Shown here one piece after another: positions 1 through 6,059 of a DNA stretch of 6,151 nt (position 1 is the stretch's first letter; every line of letters starts with the position of its first letter). The stretch comes from an uncultured Gemmatimonadota bacterium. GTDB lineage: Bacteria > Gemmatimonadota > Gemmatimonadetes > Gemmatimonadales > GWC2-71-9. Under the pieces are notes generated by a model. It was not told the DNA's origin. It saw only the letters and a list, made by a program, of their open reading frames with translations, and did no database searches. Position numbers and translations under genes: made by a program. The stretch is taken from NCBI GenBank assembly GCA_913009915.1, contig CAJVYZ010000186.1, forward strand, positions 1 through 6,151. The letters run 5' to 3'.

Positions 1-2
1 GG

Positions 3-371
3 GCCATGGCGGGCGTACATTTTGGCGGCGTCGATTTTGGCCAGGAGGGTGCGTGGCTCATCTTCTTCGGCGTGTCCGGCGGCCTCGTCGTGGGCAAGCC
101 GGTCGGTGTGCTCGTCTTCTGCTGGCTCGGCGCCAAGCTGAAGCTTCTGGAGATTCCCCGCGACATCGGGTACCGGGGGCTACTGGTCGTCGGCACCGTT
201 GCGGGGATCGGCTTCACCATGGCCATCTTCATAGCCGAACTGGCCTTCAGTACCGCCGGTCACCTGGCCATCGCCAAGACGGCTGTCCTGGGTGCCAGCG
301 TGATGGCCGCCGTCGGCGGGATAGTTCTCAGCCGGGTGTTTTATTCGGGCGGTAAGGCGGTAAGGCGGTAA
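3..371 (+). CDS. nhaA: Na+/H+ antiporter NhaA, C-terminal fragment (5' end outside window)
   Basis: This is the C-terminal part of an inner-membrane antiporter that exports Na+ in exchange for H+. The frame is open to the left edge, so the ATG at 6 is an internal Met and not a start. Counting from it, residues 15-40 carry the GLVVGKPVGV motif, whose Lys (residue 31) corresponds to the conserved TM X lysine of E. coli NhaA (K300). Residues 58-84 carry GIGFTMAIFIAELAF, the family signature of TM XI, and residues 87-113 form the last hydrophobic helix. The aspartate pair that binds the ions lies upstream of the window. The short tail GGKAVRR is encoded entirely by an 8-bp tandem repeat, which also supplies the stop codon. 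The gene converges on the TolC-fusion gene. The family call is secure; whether the full gene is intact cannot be seen. Confidence 0.93.
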   Translation, partial: AMAGVHFGGVDFGQEGAWLIFFGVSGGLVVGKPVGVLVFCWLGAKLKLLEIPRDIGYRGLLVVGTVAGIGFTMAIFIAELAFSTAGHLAIAKTAVLGASVMAAVGGIVLSRVFYSGGKAVRR

Positions 372-389
372 GGGCGGTAGAGGCGGTAG
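348..389. repeat. 8-bp tandem repeat across the nhaA stop codon
   Basis: GGCGGTAA occurs three times in perfect tandem (348-355, 356-363, 364-371), followed by two degenerate 9-bp copies (372-380 and 381-389, ending GGCGGTAG). Because 8 is not a multiple of 3, each copy is read in a different frame. The three perfect copies encode GGKAVRR and then the TAA stop. A change in copy number could therefore alter the end of the protein. Confidence 0.85.
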
Positions 390-394
390 GGGGC

Positions 395-434
395 GTCGCT
401 TTAGCGACAGGGCCGAGTCGCGGCTTCAGCCGCG
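395..434. repeat. REP-like pair of hairpins in the convergent spacer
   Basis: Two inverted repeats lie 10 bp apart. The first is GTCGCT / AGCGAC (395-400 and 403-408) with a 2-nt loop. The second is CGCGGCT / AGCCGCG (419-425 and 428-434) with a TC loop. Both elements begin with GTCGC, the second at 417. Paired short GC-rich palindromes with a GT-starting head, between convergent genes, are typical of REP-type elements, and they can also stop or stabilise transcripts from both sides. No T-run follows either stem, so a classic intrinsic terminator is not supported. Only one copy is visible in the window, so membership of a dispersed family is inference. Confidence 0.55.
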
Positions 435-522
435 GACGGACAGGATATTCCGGGCCGCCGCTTGCTCGTCGTTCGCTCCCATGGTTACCCGAGTCTCCGT
501 CTATCTCGCGCGGGTGTCCTGT

Positions 523-542
523 GGACGCTCGTCCTCGCGTCC
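523..542. terminator. Hairpin just downstream of the TolC-fusion stop; possible terminator
   Basis: GGACGC (523-528) pairs with GCGTCC (537-542) across an 8-nt loop, 15 nt beyond the stop codon of the minus-strand gene. The minus strand has no T-run after the stem, so this is at best a weak or Rho-assisted terminator or a 3'-end stabiliser. The rest of 435-557 shows nothing recognisable. Confidence 0.25.
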
Positions 543-557
543 GTGAGTGAGTGGGCG

Positions 558-2921
558 TCAGTTCTGTTGGGCGGCGAACTCGTCCAGCCGGTTGAGAAAG
601 TCGTCGCGTTCGGGGTGGGTAAGGAAAAACGTGTAGCGGCCGACGGCCCGCTCCACTTCCATTAGGTCCACCAGGAAATCGTAGGATGAATTGGCTGCGT
701 CGAGGTCGGCGAGCAGGCCGTTGTTCTGGGCATCGATCAAGTCGGTGATCGAGGCGGACCCGCGGCTGTAACTGTCGCTCACTAGGTCGAGGTTGATGTG
801 GGCGGCCCTGGCCGAAGCGCGGGCCAACCCGATGTTGGCGTAGGAAGCCCCCATCTGGTGCATGGCGGTGCGGACGCGCTGTTCCACCCGGTCGGCCGCG
901 GCTGCGCGCCGGGTCTGCAGGTCTCGGAGATCGAGGTCGGCCTGGGACTTGGCGGCGCCCCGGGCGAAGCCGGTGAACAATGGATAGGACAGCTGCAGGC
1001 CCAAGGCCCACCCCACATCGTTGGGCACTATACCGCTCCCCGGGGGCGGTACCGACCCGGCGCCGCTCTTGGACCAAATGTTCGTCGCGTTGGCCAGCAA
1101 CGCCAGGTCGGGAACGAAGAAGGCGCGTTTGGTGGCGGTCAGGCCCCGTGACTGCGCCGCGATCGCCGCATCGAACTGCCGCAACTCCGGCGAGTTGAGT
1201 AGGGCCTCCTGGGCCATGAAGTTGCGGAACACGCGGAAGGCCGCCTGGCCGGCGAGGTATGGTTGCAGCCGTGGGTGATTGCTGATCACCCGTACGTCCT
1301 CGGGCTCTGCCTCGTCCGTAAGGAACGACTCCTCGAGCGGGCGGTGGAGAATGCGGTTGAGTTCGATCTCGACGATGTTGCGTAGGCTGTTGGCCGTGAT
1401 GACCTCTTGCCTGCTCCGGGCGATTTCGCTCTCCCAGCGCGCCACCTCCCCCGCGGCCGCGGTCCCCATGGACCGGCGCACTTCGGCCACCTCGAGGTTG
1501 GACCTGCTCACCCGCAGGTTGTCCTGGACTATGCTTTCGACTGTCTTGGCCCTGAGCACCGTCAGGTATGTCGCGGCCGCCTGGAGAATGACATTCAGCC
1601 GGACTTCGTCGCGTCCCTGCACGCGACCTTCCTGGAGATGCTTCTCGATCCCGTAGCCGGCCCAGGCTTGCTCCGAGTAGAGGCGCTGGACCAGCGTCGC
1701 CGATCCGGCGATGGAACGCTCCGGCTGACGCCCGAAGCTGGCCGCCGCGCGATCGGCGTCGATCACCAATGCGTCCACGCCGAAATTCACCTGGGGGAGC
1801 AGTGGCGCTCTCGAACCGCGGACCCGTTGCTCTCCCGCGGCCACTGCGAACGCTTGGGCAGCCAGATCCAGGTTCCGTGCCACCGCTTCACGCACGGCGC
1901 TCCCCAGGTTGACCCGTCGGTCGACGCCTCGGGGCTCACCATCGACGAGGACCGCCTCGGTCATGATCCCCCAGGGCGGGGCGACACCCACCGCGAGGGC
2001 CGTCGCCATGTTGATGCTGACGTGTGCGTTGCGGGTGAACAGGACCGGAATCGTCGCAGGGTCTTCACCGAGGAGTATGCGCTGAACGATGAGGGCGGCT
2101 CGCCGCGCCACGCGTTGGCCGACGAGATTGGTGGCCGCGGAGGTCAGGAAGCCGCGTCGCACCCATTTCTCTCCCATCACGGTATAGCTCGGCAGTCTCC
2201 GGCGCTTCAGGGTCTGGATGAGGCGCTCGGTGTCTTGCTCGGAGACCCGTGGCAGGAACCCTACGAACACGGCGTCCACATTGGGCGGCACGGCCCCGAG
2301 GGCCAGGTCGATGGACGGACCGACGTCGATGATGGTGCCGTTGATTCCCAGCGCCGCCAATGCCTGTTCCGTACCTCTTCTCATGGACGGGACAGCTCGG
2401 AGGTATGCCCGCTCAACCAGGACTGCAAGACGATCGAAAGACACAACTTCGCGGAAGGATTGGAGGTCGTTCAGCGTTGCTGTGGGGTATGCCACGTAGG
2501 TGAGGTTTTGAACGCCGCTGGCACCGTTCACCATCGGCAGGCCCTGGAGTTCGGCGTCGAGCACGAGCGGTGCGACCACGGGTTTGGGGAGAGGACCGAA
2601 TTCGGCGGCCACCTGAGACGCAATGACCCCGAAGGTAAGGATCAGGCCGACGTCCGGATCGTCCAGCAGACGCTGCAGGGCGGTTTCGATCGCCGGCCGG
2701 GTCCAGTCCGCCACGATTTCCTTCCCATCCGGAAACCGGACGTCGAACTCGCTACCCAGAAGATCACCGATCTCATGTTGCAGTAGAGTCAGGAAGGAGG
2801 CGTTGTAGAACGAATGCCCGTCGATGACCACGCCGAAGGTCACAACACGTTGCGCTGCGGCAGGGATCGGAAGGAGCGAACCGATCAGCAACGCCGCGAT
2901 GACCATGAGCGATTGGGACAT
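558..2921 (-). CDS. Fusion of ABC_sub_bind-type periplasmic binding domain and TolC-family outer-membrane efflux protein
   Basis: The product is a 787-aa exported protein. Residues 1-23 form a signal peptide (hydrophobic MVIAALLIGSLL, then PIPAAA before Q24). Residues about 24-325 resemble the ABC_sub_bind (TrpX-like) periplasmic binding fold: alternating strand/helix pattern, VDAVFVGFLPRVSEQD, the YTVMGEKWVRRGFL segment, a two-Arg helix ending RILLGEDPATIPV, then NMATALAVGVAPPWGI. From about 337 to 787 there is a complete TolC/OEP domain of about 450 residues. Its two structural repeats start with AVREAVARNLDLAAQA and with the LSYPLFTGFARGAAKSQADL strand-helix segment, and it ends with the classic GSASITDLIDAQNNGLLADLDAANSSYD helix and ERAVGRY. 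Such proteins form trimeric export ducts. The binding domain would sit in the periplasm and might recruit cargo, which is inference. The gene is 3 bp downstream of the channel gene, and its AGGA ribosome site lies within that gene's last codons. No inner-membrane pump or adaptor gene is visible beside it. The open frame shows no break. The TolC half is secure; the N-terminal family is likely. Confidence 0.85.
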   Translation of the reverse strand: MSQSLMVIAALLIGSLLPIPAAAQRVVTFGVVIDGHSFYNASFLTLLQHEIGDLLGSEFDVRFPDGKEIVADWTRPAIETALQRLLDDPDVGLILTFGVIASQVAAEFGPLPKPVVAPLVLDAELQGLPMVNGASGVQNLTYVAYPTATLNDLQSFREVVSFDRLAVLVERAYLRAVPSMRRGTEQALAALGINGTIIDVGPSIDLALGAVPPNVDAVFVGFLPRVSEQDTERLIQTLKRRRLPSYTVMGEKWVRRGFLTSAATNLVGQRVARRAALIVQRILLGEDPATIPVLFTRNAHVSINMATALAVGVAPPWGIMTEAVLVDGEPRGVDRRVNLGSAVREAVARNLDLAAQAFAVAAGEQRVRGSRAPLLPQVNFGVDALVIDADRAAASFGRQPERSIAGSATLVQRLYSEQAWAGYGIEKHLQEGRVQGRDEVRLNVILQAAATYLTVLRAKTVESIVQDNLRVSRSNLEVAEVRRSMGTAAAGEVARWESEIARSRQEVITANSLRNIVEIELNRILHRPLEESFLTDEAEPEDVRVISNHPRLQPYLAGQAAFRVFRNFMAQEALLNSPELRQFDAAIAAQSRGLTATKRAFFVPDLALLANATNIWSKSGAGSVPPPGSGIVPNDVGWALGLQLSYPLFTGFARGAAKSQADLDLRDLQTRRAAAADRVEQRVRTAMHQMGASYANIGLARASARAAHINLDLVSDSYSRGSASITDLIDAQNNGLLADLDAANSSYDFLVDLMEVERAVGRYTFFLTHPERDDFLNRLDEFAAQQN

Positions 2922-2924
2922 GGA

Positions 2925-3614
2925 TCAATCCTGCGATGCGTCCGAAAGGTTGGCCGTCCGGGAGTCGTGGCCTTGAGTAGAGGACCTCTGGGCGCCGCCA
3001 CGGCTGATCAACAGGCCGACGACGGCGGCGACGAAGAACTGACCCACGATGGCCTCCGTCGCGGCCAACGTCCTCGCAATTGGCGCCACCGGAGCGATGT
3101 CGCCGTAGCCCAGCGTCGTCAGCGTCACCAAGCTGAAGTAATTGAGTTCGGCGAACAACTGGGACTGGCTCAGGCCGTGGATGTTGGTGAACGAACCAGG
3201 CGCCAGTACCTCGATGAGTTCGTAGAGGACGGTGCTGGTGACACCGATCAGGAGGTACACCGCCAGCGCTCCAAATAGCGTGTCTCGGGTTACCCAGTGT
3301 TCGTGAATCGCCTCGTAGGCGATGACGACTGTGATAGTGGCCAATGCGACCGCACTGGCCAATCCCCCAATCAAGTGTGCGACCCAACCGGCTAGCGCCT
3401 GGTCGGCGGGAACCGCCACAGCCGCAACCACGAACAGGATGCCGCTGGCCCAGACGAGCGACCGGTATGGCCGGAGGATCCTGTAGGCGCCCACGATCAC
3501 CAGGAGGGTCAGCACCTTGGTGGCGTATGCCGGGAGGGTTCCCTGAGCTACCAAGGGTTGCGCCAGGATGAGCAGGATCAGCGGGCTGAGGAGGGACAGA
3601 AAACGGTTGGACAT
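2925..3614 (-). CDS. Potassium channel family membrane protein (Ion_trans_2 type)
   Basis: This is a 229-aa integral inner-membrane protein expected to conduct K+. The pore loop at about 154-176 contains TTLGYGD (166-172), the K+-channel selectivity filter, between hydrophobic helices at about 112-133 and 182-204, which is the 2-TM pore module. Ahead of it are further hydrophobic stretches at about 5-22, 30-46, 53-70 and 76-99. The first looks like a signal peptide or signal anchor (ending PLVAQG). No helix has the regular Arg/Lys spacing of a voltage sensor, and there is no RCK/TrkA-N domain in the short hydrophilic tail (205-229), so the gating signal is not evident. The start at 3614 has no clear Shine-Dalgarno, but it fits the hydrophobic N-terminus. 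It is the first gene of the minus-strand pair and is followed after 3 bp by the TolC fusion. The channel fold is clear; ion specificity is inferred from the filter. Confidence 0.88.
   Translation of the reverse strand: MSNRFLSLLSPLILLILAQPLVAQGTLPAYATKVLTLLVIVGAYRILRPYRSLVWASGILFVVAAVAVPADQALAGWVAHLIGGLASAVALATITVVIAYEAIHEHWVTRDTLFGALAVYLLIGVTSTVLYELIEVLAPGSFTNIHGLSQSQLFAELNYFSLVTLTTLGYGDIAPVAPIARTLAATEAIVGQFFVAAVVGLLISRGGAQRSSTQGHDSRTANLSDASQD
2929..2932 (-). promoter_or_regulatory. Shine-Dalgarno for the TolC-fusion gene
   Basis: On the minus strand AGGA lies 7 nt before the ATG at 2921, inside the last codons (Gln-Asp) of the channel gene. It supports the start at 2921 over the in-frame ATG at 2906, which has no such site, and it suggests translational coupling of the two genes. 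Confidence 0.6.
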
Positions 3615-3653
3615 GGCGGGATACTCGGCGAGAAGGGGGCTGGAAGGGCAGTG

Positions 3654-3674
3654 AAGAGGCTAAGGTAGCCTTTT
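3654..3674. repeat. Inverted repeat in the divergent spacer, possible operator or leader hairpin
   Basis: AGGCTA (3657-3662) and TAGCCT (3666-3671) form a perfect 6-bp stem with a 3-nt AGG spacer. Flanking AAG and TTT lengthen it to 9 bp with one G-T pair. It lies about 40 bp upstream of the channel start and downstream of a candidate minus-strand promoter, so it could be a repressor site or a hairpin in the 5' leader of the channel mRNA. Its role is inferred only from its position. Confidence 0.4.
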
Positions 3675-3688
3675 GCCAAACACCACGG

Positions 3689-3717
3689 AATACAACGGGG
3701 CTCCCGAGTCCTCACAA
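3689..3717 (-). promoter_or_regulatory. Candidate sigma70-like promoter for the channel/TolC-fusion pair
   Basis: On the minus strand TTGTGA (3717-3712) is followed after 17 bp by TGTATT (3694-3689). Both hexamers match their consensus at four of six positions, with ideal spacing. This would place the transcript start near 3682, giving a leader of about 70 nt that contains the inverted repeat at 3654-3674. High-GC organisms often use divergent promoters, so this is tentative. Confidence 0.3.
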
Positions 3718-3750
3718 CCACCTTGACTCTCCGGCACCACCGGTCGATCT

Positions 3751-3779
3751 TTGGTCGCTCCACGCTAAGAGACTATCAC
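3751..3779 (+). promoter_or_regulatory. Weak candidate promoter for the 2-oxoacid dehydrogenase operon
   Basis: TTGGTC (3751-3756), 17 bp, then TATCAC (3774-3779) is one weak sigma70-like match. It would start the transcript only a few bases before the ATG at 3792, which agrees with the lack of a Shine-Dalgarno there (leaderless or short-leader mRNA). An alternative is TTGACT (3723-3728) with GATCTT (3746-3751), which has a better -35 and a poorer -10. Neither is convincing alone. Confidence 0.2.
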
Positions 3780-3791
3780 TACAAGACTTGC

Positions 3792-4838
3792 ATGGCCTCA
3801 CCAAACTCCGTGTCCCAACCGCCCTCCATCCCCACCGGCCTGTCCGTCGAGCAACTGCTCGACCTGTACTACTACATGCGGTTGACCCGTTCCCTCGAGG
3901 AGCGGCTGGCGGCCCTCTATCGTCAAACCAAGGTGGTCGGCGGACTGTTCCGCTCACTGGGGCAGGAAGCCGACGCGGTGGGCAGCGCCTACGCCCTCGA
4001 CCAGGACAAGGGTGACATCCTCTCCCCCCTGATCCGCAACCTCGGATCCATGCTGGTGCGGGGGGCCACGCCGGTCGAGGTATTGCGTCAATACATGGCC
4101 AAAGCCGAAAGCCCCACGCACGGCCGGGATCTCAACATTCATTACGGAACACCGGAACAGGGGTTCATCGGTCAAATCTCCCATCTGGGTGACATGGTAC
4201 CCGTGATGGGCGGGATCGCCCTGTCGTTCAAGATGCGGGGCGAAGACCGGGTGGCCCTGGTGTATGTCGGCGATGGCGCCATGAGTACTGGAACGTTTCA
4301 CGAGGGTATCAACTTTGCGGCGGTGCAACGGCTTCCACTGGTGGTGATCGCCGAGAACAACGGCTACGCTTTCAGTACGCCGACGGCCAAGCAGAGCGCC
4401 GTCAAGCACCTGGCCGACAAGGCCGCGGCGTACGGGATCCCCGGTGTCCGCGCCGACGGGAATGACGTACTCGCCGTGTATGAAGTGACCCGCCGGGCGG
4501 TCGACCGCGCCAGGAGCGGGGAAGGGGTGACCCTCATAGAATTGGAAACGTACCGGCGCAAGGGGCATGCGGAACACGACGATCAGTCGTACCAGCCCAC
4601 CGAGGAAATAGCACGGTGGGAAGCCGACGATCCCATCGACCGCTACGTCCGGCAGCTGACCAGTTCCGGTTGGAGTACCCCGGCGGCGTTGGCCGACATC
4701 GACCGGCGTATCGCCGACGAGTTGGCCGCGGCGGTGGCGTTGGTGGAACCGGAGGCGATGCCGGAGGCCGGCACGGCACTCGCGGGCGTGTGTCTCGATC
4801 CCCCCGAAGCGGAGAGGGAATGGTATGATCGCGGCTAG
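3792..4838 (+). CDS. 2-oxoacid dehydrogenase E1 component, alpha subunit (branched-chain type likely)
   Basis: This subunit binds thiamine diphosphate and, with E1 beta as an alpha2beta2 unit, decarboxylates a 2-oxoacid and passes the acyl group to the lipoyl arm of E2 in the cytoplasm. Counting from the ATG at 3792 (348 aa), GQEA is at 57-60. The thiamine diphosphate/Mg2+ motif runs from GDG (160-162) to NN (189-190), here GDGAMSTGTFHEGINFAAVQ followed by VVIAENNGYAFS. The loop RRKGHAEHDDQSYQP (256-270) matches the conserved His-containing E1 alpha loop. AENNGYAFS and the INFAAVQ helix resemble Thermus-type branched-chain E1 alpha more than classical pyruvate dehydrogenase, but the substrate remains open. 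A TTG at 3723 would add 23 residues rich in Arg and His without family resemblance, so the ATG at 3792 is preferred even though neither start has a clear Shine-Dalgarno. It is the first gene of an operon, 21 bp before E1 beta. Confidence 0.92.
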   Translation: MASPNSVSQPPSIPTGLSVEQLLDLYYYMRLTRSLEERLAALYRQTKVVGGLFRSLGQEADAVGSAYALDQDKGDILSPLIRNLGSMLVRGATPVEVLRQYMAKAESPTHGRDLNIHYGTPEQGFIGQISHLGDMVPVMGGIALSFKMRGEDRVALVYVGDGAMSTGTFHEGINFAAVQRLPLVVIAENNGYAFSTPTAKQSAVKHLADKAAAYGIPGVRADGNDVLAVYEVTRRAVDRARSGEGVTLIELETYRRKGHAEHDDQSYQPTEEIARWEADDPIDRYVRQLTSSGWSTPAALADIDRRIADELAAAVALVEPEAMPEAGTALAGVCLDPPEAEREWYDRG

Positions 4839-4850
4839 CAGGAATGGGGC

Positions 4851-4856
4851 GGAGGT
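4851..4856 (+). promoter_or_regulatory. Shine-Dalgarno for E1 beta
   Basis: GGAGGT lies just before the ATG at 4860 in the 21-bp gap after E1 alpha. It fixes the E1 beta start and rules against the out-of-frame ATG at 4844. Confidence 0.75.
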
Positions 4857-4859
4857 GCC

Positions 4860-5840
4860 ATGCCCGAGGTGACCTACCTGGCGGCAATACGCCAGGGCAT
4901 GTGGGAGGAGATGGAGCGCGACGAGAACGTCTTCATTTTGGGCGAAGACGTCGGCGCCTACGGCGGCGCGTTCAAGGTGACCGACGGCTTCCTCGAGCGG
5001 TTCGGCGGGCAGCGCGTCATCGACACGCCGATCAGCGAGGCGGCCATCGTCGGCGCGGCCGCCGGCGCGGCCCACATGGGCTTCAGGCCCATCGCGGAGA
5101 TGCAGTTCATCGACTTCATCTCCTGCGCCTATGACATGCTGACCAACTACGTGGCGACGGCCCGGTACCGCGCCGGTCTGCCGACCCCGATGGTAGTTCG
5201 CGGCCCCAGCGGAGGGTACGTCCGCGGGGGGCCGTTCCACTCGCAGAATCCTGAGGCCGCGTTCCTACACACGCCGGGGCTCAAGATCGTTTGCCCCGCC
5301 ACCGCCCGGGACGCCAAAGGCCTCATCAAGGCCGCCGTACGTGACGAGGACCCGGTCCTCTACTTCGAGCACAAGTACCTGTACCGCCGGATCAAGGAAG
5401 ATCTCCCCGCCGACGAAGAAATCCTCACGCCGATCGGGAAGGCCCGGCTGGCCCGCGAAGGCAGCGACCTGACCATCGTCACCTGGTCGGCCATGGTGTT
5501 CAAGGCGCTCGAGACCGCGGAACAACTCGAGGCTGAAGACGGCCTGTCGGTCGAGGTCCTCGATCTCCGCACCCTGCTGCCGATGGACGATGAGGCCATC
5601 ATGGCGTCCGTGAGAAAAACCAACCGGGTGTTGATCGCCCACGAAGACACGCGCACCGGAGGCGTGGCGGGAGAAATCACCGCCCGGATCAATAACGACG
5701 CCTTCGAGTTCCTCGACGCGCCGGTCAAGCGCGTGGCCGCCCACGATGTGCCGCTGCCCTATGCGCCGTCGCTGGAAGACTTCGTGCTGCCGCAGACCGA
5801 AGATCTGCTAGCGGCGGCGCGGTGGTTGGCGGCATATTAG
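4860..5840 (+). CDS. 2-oxoacid dehydrogenase E1 component, beta subunit (branched-chain type likely)
   Basis: This is the partner of E1 alpha in the decarboxylating E1 heterotetramer. Its 326 aa is the usual full length. The N-terminal pyrimidine-binding domain has GEDVGAYGGAFKVTDGF (28-44) and DTPISE (55-60), where Glu60 is the conserved residue that activates thiamine diphosphate. Then come AEMQFIDFI (79-87), the VVRGPSGGYVRGGPFHSQNPEA stretch (112-133) and a HTPGLKIVCPAT segment (137-148). PVLYFEHKYLYR (165-176) is close to the form seen in branched-chain dehydrogenases (E/KxLYR). The C-terminal transketolase-type domain holds VEVLDLRTLLPMD (231-243) and ends with YAPSLEDFVLPQ (301-312). 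The gene sits between E1 alpha and E2 in the standard order with a strong ribosome site. Known relatives oxidise branched-chain 2-oxoacids, pyruvate or acetoin; the first is favoured from sequence resemblance only. Confidence 0.94.
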   Translation: MPEVTYLAAIRQGMWEEMERDENVFILGEDVGAYGGAFKVTDGFLERFGGQRVIDTPISEAAIVGAAAGAAHMGFRPIAEMQFIDFISCAYDMLTNYVATARYRAGLPTPMVVRGPSGGYVRGGPFHSQNPEAAFLHTPGLKIVCPATARDAKGLIKAAVRDEDPVLYFEHKYLYRRIKEDLPADEEILTPIGKARLAREGSDLTIVTWSAMVFKALETAEQLEAEDGLSVEVLDLRTLLPMDDEAIMASVRKTNRVLIAHEDTRTGGVAGEITARINNDAFEFLDAPVKRVAAHDVPLPYAPSLEDFVLPQTEDLLAAARWLAAY

Positions 5841-5876
5841 TCCTACGGCGGACGGCGCAAACTTGAATCAGACCTT

Positions 5877-5880
5877 GGAG
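5877..5880 (+). promoter_or_regulatory. Shine-Dalgarno for E2
   Basis: GGAG lies 7 nt before the ATG at 5888 in the 47-bp gap after E1 beta. It supports that start for the lipoyl protein. No other signal is seen in 5841-5876. Confidence 0.6.
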
Positions 5881-5887
5881 CAACTGC

Positions 5888-6001
5888 ATGGCCCGTATTG
5901 ACGTGATAATGCCCCAGATGGGCGAATCCATCGCCGAAGGCACTCTCTCCACCTGGATCAAGCAGTTGGGCGACGAGGTCAAACGCGACGAGCCCATCTT
6001 C
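5888..6001 (+). CDS. Dihydrolipoamide acyltransferase (E2), N-terminal fragment, cut by adapter sequence
   Basis: Only 38 genuine codons are present. They encode the start of a biotinyl/lipoyl domain: IDVIMPQMGESIAEGTLSTW and then IKQLGDEVKRDEPIF. This is the typical N-terminus of the E2 core that carries the swinging lipoyl arm and makes acyl-CoA. The lipoylated Lys of the DKA motif, the peripheral-subunit-binding domain and the HxxxDG catalytic domain would all follow but are missing. The real sequence ends at 6001, where Illumina adapter begins at once. The frame runs on through the adapter for 19 codons (RSEERRVGKECRSRWSPYH) to a TAA at 6059-6061, so an uncritical call would give a false complete 57-aa protein. 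Third gene of the E1 alpha-E1 beta-E2 operon. Confidence 0.92.
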
Positions 6002-6059
6002 AGATCGGAAGAGCGTCGTGTAGGGAAAGAGTGTAGATCTCGGTGGTCGCCGTATCATT
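6002..6059. other. Illumina universal (P5-side) adapter, read-through contamination
   Basis: All 58 bases match, as far as I recall the sequence, the reverse complement of the TruSeq universal adapter. It begins AGATCGGAAGAGC, passes through GTGTAGATCTCGGTGGTCGC and ends at the flow-cell end CGTATCATT. It is synthetic and not part of the genome. The + strand contig therefore ends biologically at 6001. Confidence 0.98.

Noticed and set aside
6..8. ATG as the start of a short 121-aa protein
   Set aside because: The frame is open to the window edge, and the product begins mid-way through NhaA, lacking the earlier helices.
462..665. Small + strand frame running from the convergent spacer into the TolC-fusion gene
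   Set aside because: It overlaps the conserved end of that gene antisense, has no ribosome site that I can see and no recognisable motif.
328..1077. Open frame of 249 codons on the minus strand
   Set aside because: It is in another frame of the TolC-fusion gene, with Arg/Pro-rich composition and no domain.
1407..2786. Open frame of 459 codons on the + strand
   Set aside because: It lies wholly antisense to the TolC-fusion gene, its translation is rich in Arg, His, Gly and Pro with no recognisable domain, and the opposite strand has clear family motifs throughout. High GC makes such long shadow frames common.
3954..5240. Open frame of 428 codons on the minus strand
   Set aside because: It is antisense across E1 alpha and E1 beta, spans their gap, and shows no family motif; both + strand genes are unmistakable.
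5843..6058. 71-aa minus-strand frame beginning MIRRPPRSTLFPYTTLFRS
   Set aside because: Its start and first 19 residues are translated adapter, and the rest is antisense to E2.
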